The position numbers and the translations under genes are program-made. A DNA stretch of 41,206 bases from Candidatus Nitrotoga sp. 1052. Lineage in GTDB: Bacteria > Pseudomonadota > Gammaproteobacteria > Burkholderiales > Gallionellaceae. The stretch is from NCBI RefSeq assembly GCF_927312905.1, contig NZ_CAKMHQ010000025.1, positions 1 to 41,206 of the forward strand, read 5' to 3'. A model generated the notes under the pieces. It was not told where the DNA came from and made no database searches. It saw only the letters and a list, made by a program, of their open reading frames with translations. Positions 35,401 through 41,206 of this stretch are shown here, piece after piece; within the stretch, counting starts at the first letter, position 1, and each line of letters begins with the position of its first letter.

Positions 35401-35714
35401 TGAGCGTTCTCGAAGGGCTGGTAGGGAACGACCCGGCGGTGATCAGTGAACTCCTGCGGGATTTTCGTTCCAGTTCGGTCAGAATAGCGGCGGAATTGCG
35501 CGCCGCCTGTCAAGTGGGACAGACGGCGGCAGTCAGTGCCGCAGCCCACAAGCTTAAATCATCGGCTCGTTCGGTCGGCGCGCTGGCGCTGGGCGAACTG
35601 TGCGCCGAAATGGAACAAGCGGGGAAGGCGGGCGACACCGGAGCACTGGCGGTGCTGTTGCCTCGCTTCGAGGCGGAAATGGCCGTCGTGGATGAATATC
35701 TTGGTTCGTTGTAA
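32439..35714 (+). CDS. Hybrid sensor histidine kinase 1 with haem-type DUF3365/Tll0287-like sensor
   Basis: Membrane hybrid kinase of 1091 residues. TM1 (about 28-48) and TM2 (about 233-251) bracket a periplasmic domain with C190-V-S-C193-H194, a c-type haem CxxCH motif in a context ([30 protein letters not shown]) like DUF3365/Tll0287 sensors. Next are a coiled coil and a PAS domain (about 287-400), HisKA with His432 ([11 protein letters not shown]), and HATPase ([22 protein letters not shown]). A degenerate receiver (about 670-800), an intact receiver with Asp885 ([12 protein letters not shown]), a Pro/Ala linker and an HPt domain with His1037 ([13 protein letters not shown]) follow. It is probably a redox or ligand-gas sensor feeding a phosphorelay. 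Starts with GTG; a MITE lies just upstream. From 33690 it duplicates kinase 2. Confidence 0.92.
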   Translation: MRKLNLSVISSGLRQQVKRLWAAFLLPLYKHTILVLSIIFCSGALLALWYLSHATTTLVQSAALQGITLHAKSLMELRNLYTSEVVDRVSGHNVEVTHDYLQKPGAIPLPATFSMELGRRISLRGSGMMVRLYSNYPFPWRKDSGAHDDFEKQALVALQANPKQPYYRFEDFQGRASLRYATADVMRAECVSCHNARPDSPKHDWKVGDVRGVLEIVRPLDSLVAQSRTDLRDIFILFGTLLALGLGALALVVTRLRRVSVELEDQVAQRTADLEQANVAMAIKEEETRSVVEHMVDCVITIDEKGIVRSANPVVENLFGYTRDEVIGQNISILMPEPHSSGHDGYMERYYRTGQAHIIGIGREVEGLHKNGERIAVYLAVSEYFVGGKRYFTGILRDVRERVRIMKDLEQARLEAEQANQAKSAFLAAMSHEIRTPMSGVIGMVDVLQQTSLNGYQVEMVNLIRESAFALLEIIEDILDFSKIEAGRLEIERVSTHVADVVEKACGMLEHLAAKKGVELTLFIDPAIPEEVLGDALRLRQVLVNLANNAIKFSSGQQQPGRVSVRALLAKQGPDQVTVEFQITDNGIGMDEETQSRLFTSFTQGDASTTRRFGGTGLGLAISRHLGELMGGEIAVQSAPGKGSTFTVRLPFALPPARPAVDGKTVDLSGLSCLVLGDDNGMGDDLAVYLRDSGAIVERVPDLTAARKRINTLPSGLWLLIIDAGHDAPPIEELRAAFRARSDLEPHFVVVEHGHHQPDIEPRFIVIRRGHRRRGRVETVDLVTLDGDIMHPQSFLRAVAIAAGRAHEEDESPLPGKIETMIIPPSRAMALQQGRLVLVAEDNEINQKVIRQQLALLGYAADIAGDGREALKRWGSGDYALLLTDLHMPEMDGYQLTAAIRVDEVSKAGKRRIPIVALTANALKGEAEHCRAVGMDDYLSKPVQLADLKATLAKWLPAAAASPATPAPPVPPAPPATAPAAAAGPVDVSVLEGLVGNDPAVISELLRDFRSSSVRIAAELRAACQVGQTAAVSAAAHKLKSSARSVGALALGELCAEMEQAGKAGDTGALAVLLPRFEAEMAVVDEYLGSL
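33690..35501 (+). repeat. Direct repeat of kinase cassette, copy 1 (HisKA to HPt)
   Basis: These 1812 bases match 39395-41206 at a constant offset of 5705 with no difference noticed by eye. The match is cut by the window end, not by divergence. The left edge is a single A/T mismatch at 33689, with looser similarity further left through the PAS region. The block appears more GC-rich than the DNA on either side. Confidence 0.88.
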
Positions 35715-35753
35715 ACACAATTCCGTGTTGTGAAAAGATTGGGAGAGAAAGTG

Positions 35754-35885
35754 ATGATTGAAAGACTCATGGTAAAAATTCTGGTGCTCGACGACGAGCC
35801 ATTCATGCTCAAGCTGCTGGCCCGCATGCTGACAAACCAGGGGTTCACTTCGGTTGCGCTCTGCGAAAGCGGGCGGGCCGCGTAA
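35754..35885 (+). pseudogene. Truncated response-regulator receiver fragment
   Basis: GGGAGAG precedes an ATG, and a 43-residue product reads MIERLMVKILVLDDEPFMLK, then LLARMLTNQGFTSVAL, ending CESGRAA and a stop. This is the first beta-alpha-beta of a receiver domain with its DDE acid cluster. The stop falls before the phosphoacceptor Asp, so it cannot work as a receiver. In another frame the sequence continues KFLEFVD for a few residues, then becomes AT-rich and unrelated. It probably marks the right end of the duplicated block, the intact version being expected after kinase 2, outside the window. Confidence 0.7.
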
Positions 35886-36089
35886 ATTCTTGGAATTCGT
35901 CGATCTTCATAATTATTTATCCTATTGATAAAAATAGGTAAATTATATATCAATACTTAGTGCGAACATGGCCATCATTTAACTGGTTAATGGACAATCT
36001 CGATTAAAATAACCATCGTGTCTAGGATGAAGAAGTTAGTATCCAAATTATTCAGATGGTGAGACGCTTGACTCCAGGGAGGACTGAGT

Positions 36090-37328
36090 ATGAAAGTCAG
36101 CCAGAAAATTCTTATTGCGCTTGTGCTAATGAGCATCCTGCTGATTACCACCTTCATGGCATGGCGACAATATTCGGTTGCCGCGCCAAGCATCAGGATC
36201 GGTGTATTGCACTCCTTGTCCGGCAGCATGGCGACCAGCGAAAAACCACTGGTGGATGCACTCCAGTTGGCTATCGAGGAAGCCAATGCAACGGACGGTA
36301 TCCAGGGTCAGAAGATCGAGGCAGTAGTGGTCGACTGCCGGTCCGACCCGACGTATTGCGCCCAACAGGCAGAACGTCTAATCACTAAGGAAAAGGTCAA
36401 AGTATTGTTCGGCTGCTGGACATCTGCCTGCCGCAAGGCAGTAAAACCGGTAGTGGAAAAGTACCAGCATCTGCTATTTTACCCGGTGCAGTATGAAGGC
36501 ATGGAGCAGTCGCCCAATATCATCTATACCGGCGCCGCGCCCAACCAGCAGATCATTCCTGCCGTGCTCTGGGCGCTGAACGAGTTGGGCAAACGCGTTT
36601 ATCTGGCAGGATCGGACTACGTCTTTCCGCGCACGGTGAACATCATCATCAAGGATATTCTTGCCGCGCAAGGCGCGGTGCTGGCCGGAGAACGTTACCT
36701 GCCGCTGGGAGAGATCGCCATGGATGAGTTGGTGTCTGACATCGTCAAACAGCGGCCAGATATGGTGTTGAATACCATCACCGGCGACAGCAACATCGCC
36801 TTCTTTCGGGCGCTGGACAAGGCCGGAATCACTGCGGACAAGATACCGGTGTTGTCATTCAGCATTGCCGAGGTGGAGCTGGTAGCCAAGCACGCCCTGA
36901 TGATGGCGGGGCACTATACGGCGTGGGGTTATTTCCAAAGCATTCAATCACCGCAAAATCAGGCGTTCGTGCAACGATTTCGCGACCGCTTCGGCCAGCA
37001 AGCCGTGCTCGACGACCCAATGGAAGCCTCTTACATCGGGCTGCACTTGTGGGTTCAGGCGGCACGCGAAGCCGGTTCAGCCGAACCTGCCCAAGTGCAG
37101 CGCACGATTCTGCGCCAAAGCCTGCTCGCGCCAGAAGGAGTGGTTTCGCTTGATCCAGCCACCCGCCATCTGTGGAAAATGGCGCGCATCGGCAAAGTCC
37201 GGAGTGACGGCCAGTTCGATATCGTCTGGGATTCCGGGCGGCCGCTTGAGCCGGCGCCATTCCCCGCATATCGCTCGCGCGAGGAATGGAATCAGCTGCT
37301 GCAAAACGTCGAGGGAATGAAACCATGA
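36090..37328 (+). CDS. UrtA-like periplasmic binding protein (urea/amide type) linked to kinase 2
   Basis: Protein of 412 residues of the Peripla_BP_5 family, very close in pattern to urea-ABC UrtA and AmiC ([112 protein letters not shown]). An N-terminal hydrophobic segment (about 8-25) is a signal peptide or a membrane anchor. No urtB-E transporter genes are adjacent. Instead its stop overlaps the start of hybrid kinase 2 (ATGA), which implies ligand sensing: the binding protein would present a urea-like or short-amide ligand to the kinase. GGGAGGA precedes the ATG. The ligand is inferred from family resemblance only. Confidence 0.88.
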   Translation: MKVSQKILIALVLMSILLITTFMAWRQYSVAAPSIRIGVLHSLSGSMATSEKPLVDALQLAIEEANATDGIQGQKIEAVVVDCRSDPTYCAQQAERLITKEKVKVLFGCWTSACRKAVKPVVEKYQHLLFYPVQYEGMEQSPNIIYTGAAPNQQIIPAVLWALNELGKRVYLAGSDYVFPRTVNIIIKDILAAQGAVLAGERYLPLGEIAMDELVSDIVKQRPDMVLNTITGDSNIAFFRALDKAGITADKIPVLSFSIAEVELVAKHALMMAGHYTAWGYFQSIQSPQNQAFVQRFRDRFGQQAVLDDPMEASYIGLHLWVQAAREAGSAEPAQVQRTILRQSLLAPEGVVSLDPATRHLWKMARIGKVRSDGQFDIVWDSGRPLEPAPFPAYRSREEWNQLLQNVEGMKP

Positions 37329-40300
37329 GGTTTACCTCCCTCACGCAGCGTTTTGCGGTCTGGTTCGCGGCGGTTTCACTGCTGCCAATCTTGATGATAG
37401 GCTACAGTCTGTTGCGTGCCTTCGAAGCGGAAATGCAGAAAACGGCGATCCAGCAAGTTTCGGCCATCGCCGACATGAAGGCGGAACAGATTGATACTTA
37501 TCTGCGCGAACGCCTTCTCGATGCCAAGGTTATACAATCGGTCAGCACTACGCGCGAGGCCATGCGCGAGTTTGCCCGGGTCTTTGCCAAAAGCGGGGTG
37601 GAATCAGATGCCTACCGCCAGCTGGTTGCCAACTACCGCGACCACTTCAAACGCATTATCGAGGATGCGGGTTATTACGACCTGTTCCTGATTTCCCAGC
37701 AGGGCACGGTGGTGTATTCCCAAAACCATGAATCCGATTTCGCCACCAACCTGCTCACTGGACCCTATCGCAATAGCGGCCTGGGCACGGTTACCCGCCA
37801 AGCGCTTAACACATTGCAAAGCGGCATCTCGGATTTTGAATTCTATGCGCCATCGGGCGGCGCAATCGCTGCCTTTATGGCATTTCCAATCGTGGTTCAG
37901 GGGAAAGTTGAAGGCGTGCTGGCGCTGCAAATATATAGTGAACGCGTGTTTCAGGTGCTGACAGACAAAACGGGGCTGGGGGCTAGCGGCGAAACCGTGG
38001 TGACGCGTCTCGAGGACGAGCACACCGCGCTGGTAATGGCCCCGCTGAAAGATGAACCTGATGCAGCGCTGAAGCTCAAAATCCCGCTGAATATTCCCCC
38101 GCTCTCCACTGCGACCTGGAGTGGCCTGCACGGTCAGCATGGCAGCGGCCTCACGATGGATTACCGCGGCAAGGAAGTGGTCGCTGCCTGGCTCTACTTG
38201 CCCCGCATGGGTTGGGGCATGGAGGTCAAGATGGACGCGAACGAGGTGTTCGCTCCCGTTTATCGTATGCGCACCTTTGGCCTGATGATTCTCGGCTTGA
38301 CGCTCCTTGCCGCCATTCTGGGCGCCATTCTGTTTAGCCGCCGTATGGTCTCCACCTTGAAAACCCTCAGTCGCAGCGCGCAGAATATAGCTGCCGGTAA
38401 TCTGCAGCAGCGCGTGTCGGTTGAGGGCCAGGACGAAATGGGGCAGCTTGCGGGCGCCTTCAACACCATGACGGAACGGCTGAATGCCAGTAACCGCAAA
38501 CGGGAAGTTGCTGAAAACGATCTCAGGCAACTCAACCAGGAGCTGGAATACAGAGTGGCGGCGCGCACCGCCGACCTGGAACAGGCCAATATAGCCATGA
38601 CGGTCAAGGAAGAAGAAATCCGCTCTGTGGTCGAGCATATGGTGGATTGTGTCATTACCATCGACGAAAAGGGCATCATCCGTTCCGCCAACCCGGTCGT
38701 GGAAAAAATATTCGGTTACACCCGCGATGAAGTGATCGGGCAAAACGTTTCCATGCTTATGCCAGAACCCCACCGTAGCAGCCACGACGGTTATATAGAA
38801 AGATATTCCCGAACCGGTCAGGCCCACATCATCGGTATTGGGCGTGAAGTCGAAGGGCTGCACAAGAATGGCGAACGCATTGCGCTATATCTTGCAGTCA
38901 GTGAATACTTCGTCGGGGGAAAACGCTACTTCACCGGCATTCTGCGCGACGTCCGTGAGCGTAAACAGGCGGAGGAGGCTCTGAGCAGAAGCGAGCAACG
39001 CCTGCGGGCCATTGTGGACAATATGAACGCCTTCGTCGGCGAAGTGATGCCGGACGGAACACTGGTGGAGGTCAACCGCGTCGCGCTGGAAGTCGGCGGT
39101 CTACAGAGCCAAGACGTTATCGGTAAGCGGTTCGAAGAAACCGGATGGTTTTCTTATGCACCGGTGGTGCAGGCGCAAATCCGTGAGGACATCGAGCGTG
39201 CACTGAGTGGCCAGATAGTGCGCCACGACATGGATATGCGCATAGCGAGCGGCGGTCTCATGACTATCGATTTCATGCTCGTGCCGGTTCGCGACGCCGA
39301 GGGCCGGGTGGTCAAACTGATTCTTTCTGGCGTCGACATCAGCGAGCGGGCACGCATCATGAAAGATCTGGAACAGGCCCGGCTTGAGGCCGATCAGGCC
39401 AACCAGGCCAAATCGGCTTTCCTCGCCGCCATGAGCCACGAGATCCGCACTCCCATGAGCGGTGTGATCGGCATGGTCGACGTGCTGCAGCAAACCAGCC
39501 TCAATGGCTACCAGGTGGAGATGGTCAATCTCATCCGGGAATCGGCTTTTGCTCTGCTGGAGATCATCGAGGACATTCTCGACTTCTCCAAGATCGAAGC
39601 TGGCAGACTGGAAATCGAACGCGTGTCCACGCATGTGGCGGACGTGGTAGAGAAGGCTTGCGGCATGCTGGAACACCTGGCCGCGAAGAAGGGTGTGGAG
39701 CTCACCCTGTTCATCGACCCGGCGATTCCCGAAGAAGTGCTGGGCGATGCCCTGCGCCTGCGTCAAGTGCTGGTCAACCTCGCTAACAACGCCATCAAGT
39801 TTTCCAGCGGTCAGCAGCAACCAGGCCGGGTATCGGTGCGCGCATTGCTGGCCAAGCAAGGCCCAGACCAGGTGACGGTGGAGTTTCAGATAACCGATAA
39901 CGGCATCGGCATGGATGAGGAAACCCAGTCCCGGCTCTTCACCTCCTTCACCCAGGGCGACGCCTCCACCACCCGGCGATTTGGCGGTACCGGACTGGGT
40001 CTGGCCATCTCCCGCCACCTGGGGGAACTGATGGGCGGGGAGATCGCGGTGCAGAGCGCGCCCGGCAAGGGCTCCACCTTCACCGTGCGCCTGCCGTTTG
40101 CGCTGCCGCCGGCCAGGCCCGCCGTCGACGGCAAGACGGTTGACCTGAGCGGGCTTTCCTGCCTGGTGCTAGGCGACGACAACGGGATGGGCGACGATCT
40201 GGCTGTCTATCTGAGAGACAGCGGCGCGATCGTTGAGCGGGTGCCGGACCTGACCGCAGCCCGCAAACGGATCAACACGCTTCCGTCCGGCCTGTGGTTG

Positions 40301-41206
40301 CTTATCATCGACGCCGGGCACGATGCGCCACCGATCGAGGAATTGCGCGCTGCCTTCCGCGCCCGATCTGACCTGGAACCGCATTTCGTGGTGGTCGAGC
40401 ACGGGCACCATCAGCCCGATATCGAGCCCCGCTTTATCGTCATCAGGCGCGGGCACCGTCGTCGGGGGCGCGTCGAAACGGTGGATCTGGTCACCCTGGA
40501 CGGCGACATCATGCATCCCCAGTCCTTCCTCCGGGCAGTGGCCATCGCCGCAGGACGGGCGCATGAGGAAGACGAGTCGCCGCTCCCAGGCAAGATCGAG
40601 ACGATGATCATTCCTCCCTCGCGCGCGATGGCTCTGCAGCAGGGCAGGTTGGTCCTGGTGGCCGAAGACAACGAAATCAACCAGAAAGTGATCCGGCAAC
40701 AGCTCGCGCTGCTCGGATATGCCGCAGATATCGCCGGCGACGGCCGCGAAGCGCTGAAACGCTGGGGGAGCGGTGACTACGCGTTGCTGCTCACCGACCT
40801 GCACATGCCGGAAATGGACGGCTATCAACTGACCGCGGCCATCCGCGTCGACGAGGTCAGCAAGGCTGGCAAGCGCCGCATCCCGATCGTCGCCCTGACC
40901 GCCAACGCACTCAAGGGCGAGGCCGAGCATTGCCGTGCCGTCGGCATGGACGACTATCTGAGCAAACCGGTGCAACTTGCGGACTTGAAAGCCACGCTGG
41001 CGAAATGGCTGCCGGCCGCCGCCGCCAGCCCGGCCACACCCGCTCCGCCCGTCCCGCCGGCCCCACCCGCCACGGCACCGGCCGCGGCGGCAGGACCGGT
41101 GGACGTGAGCGTTCTCGAAGGGCTGGTAGGGAACGACCCGGCGGTGATCAGTGAACTCCTGCGGGATTTTCGTTCCAGTTCGGTCAGAATAGCGGCGGAA
41201 TTGCGC
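37325..41206 (+). CDS. Hybrid sensor histidine kinase 2 with dCache sensor (3' end outside window)
   Basis: Open for 1294 codons to the window edge. TM1 (about 9-30) is followed by a large periplasmic double-Cache domain (about 35-300; [42 protein letters not shown]), TM2 (about 317-338) and HAMP. Then come a coiled coil, PAS-1 (nearly the same as the kinase-1 PAS), an extra PAS-2 and HisKA with His705. HATPase, the degenerate receiver and the intact receiver (Asp1158) follow. The window ends within the HPt region. Compared with kinase 1 it has an in-frame 129-codon insertion holding PAS-2. The ATG overlaps the stop of the UrtA-like gene, so the two proteins are coupled. It probably forms a phosphorelay to a regulator encoded beyond the window. 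Confidence 0.92.
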   Translation, partial: MRFTSLTQRFAVWFAAVSLLPILMIGYSLLRAFEAEMQKTAIQQVSAIADMKAEQIDTYLRERLLDAKVIQSVSTTREAMREFARVFAKSGVESDAYRQLVANYRDHFKRIIEDAGYYDLFLISQQGTVVYSQNHESDFATNLLTGPYRNSGLGTVTRQALNTLQSGISDFEFYAPSGGAIAAFMAFPIVVQGKVEGVLALQIYSERVFQVLTDKTGLGASGETVVTRLEDEHTALVMAPLKDEPDAALKLKIPLNIPPLSTATWSGLHGQHGSGLTMDYRGKEVVAAWLYLPRMGWGMEVKMDANEVFAPVYRMRTFGLMILGLTLLAAILGAILFSRRMVSTLKTLSRSAQNIAAGNLQQRVSVEGQDEMGQLAGAFNTMTERLNASNRKREVAENDLRQLNQELEYRVAARTADLEQANIAMTVKEEEIRSVVEHMVDCVITIDEKGIIRSANPVVEKIFGYTRDEVIGQNVSMLMPEPHRSSHDGYIERYSRTGQAHIIGIGREVEGLHKNGERIALYLAVSEYFVGGKRYFTGILRDVRERKQAEEALSRSEQRLRAIVDNMNAFVGEVMPDGTLVEVNRVALEVGGLQSQDVIGKRFEETGWFSYAPVVQAQIREDIERALSGQIVRHDMDMRIASGGLMTIDFMLVPVRDAEGRVVKLILSGVDISERARIMKDLEQARLEADQANQAKSAFLAAMSHEIRTPMSGVIGMVDVLQQTSLNGYQVEMVNLIRESAFALLEIIEDILDFSKIEAGRLEIERVSTHVADVVEKACGMLEHLAAKKGVELTLFIDPAIPEEVLGDALRLRQVLVNLANNAIKFSSGQQQPGRVSVRALLAKQGPDQVTVEFQITDNGIGMDEETQSRLFTSFTQGDASTTRRFGGTGLGLAISRHLGELMGGEIAVQSAPGKGSTFTVRLPFALPPARPAVDGKTVDLSGLSCLVLGDDNGMGDDLAVYLRDSGAIVERVPDLTAARKRINTLPSGLWLLIIDAGHDAPPIEELRAAFRARSDLEPHFVVVEHGHHQPDIEPRFIVIRRGHRRRGRVETVDLVTLDGDIMHPQSFLRAVAIAAGRAHEEDESPLPGKIETMIIPPSRAMALQQGRLVLVAEDNEINQKVIRQQLALLGYAADIAGDGREALKRWGSGDYALLLTDLHMPEMDGYQLTAAIRVDEVSKAGKRRIPIVALTANALKGEAEHCRAVGMDDYLSKPVQLADLKATLAKWLPAAAASPATPAPPVPPAPPATAPAAAAGPVDVSVLEGLVGNDPAVISELLRDFRSSSVRIAAELR
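39395..41206 (+). repeat. Direct repeat of kinase cassette, copy 2 (HisKA to HPt, truncated by window end)
   Basis: Same sequence as 33690-35501 at offset 5705. It may extend beyond the window, possibly through the rest of the HPt and a response-regulator gene. Confidence 0.88.

Overview
The window looks like a chromosomal segment of a Gram-negative betaproteobacterium. Supporting signs are the grpE-dnaK-dnaJ order behind a sigma-32 promoter, a RegB/RegA-type redox two-component pair, a RAYT transposase with REP repeats, periplasmic signal peptides, and multi-domain hybrid kinases with cache or haem sensor domains. An iron- or nitrogen-oxidising relative of Gallionellaceae/Nitrosomonadales is my guess; no rRNA or other marker settles it. 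No tRNA, rRNA, CRISPR array or complete autonomous insertion sequence was recognised.

Positions 1-20900 are mostly housekeeping: a periplasmic PrxQ-type peroxiredoxin, the ABC-F ATPase Uup, the DnaK chaperone set (dnaJ, dnaK and grpE on the minus strand), an MFS permease, the PBP7-type endopeptidase PbpG, the condensin SMC (minus), QueF for queuosine synthesis, a NYN/OST-HTH putative ribonuclease, the RegB-RegA-like pair, the tRNA hydroxylase TrhO, a Sel1-repeat protein and RadA. These genes are mostly independent units, except the chaperone locus (one heat-shock promoter at its head and a second candidate before dnaK) and regB-regA (ATGA overlap).

Positions 20900-32400 are accessory. They hold an acidic protein built from two copies of one ~70-residue unit, a secreted trypsin-fold protease with a beta-repeat and a DUF5648-like tail, and a secreted protein of unknown function. 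GloA and Tex form a housekeeping island, followed by an unrecognised helical protein and a frameshifted RAYT transposase enclosed by inverted REP palindromes. Next come two unrecognised small genes (52 and 153 residues) lying between two inverted copies of a 35-bp repeat. Two copies of a MITE-like element (141 and 180 bp) with related terminal inverted repeats and 4-bp flanking duplications sit at 24034 and 32226; the second lies just upstream of a kinase gene.

Positions 32400-41206 are a signalling cluster. Hybrid kinase 1 has a haem-type CxxCH motif in a DUF3365/Tll0287-like periplasmic domain, then PAS, HisKA, HATPase, degenerate receiver, receiver and HPt. It is followed by a truncated receiver fragment. 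A UrtA-like binding protein, without any transporter genes in view, then overlaps by ATGA the start of hybrid kinase 2 (dCache-HAMP-PAS-PAS-HisKA-HATPase-receivers), which runs off the window end. The kinases carry different sensor halves but share a C-terminal cassette that appears identical over the 1812 bp visible, which points to very recent duplication or gene conversion. The binding-protein/kinase pair and the cassette sharing are the best candidates here for an incompletely described system.
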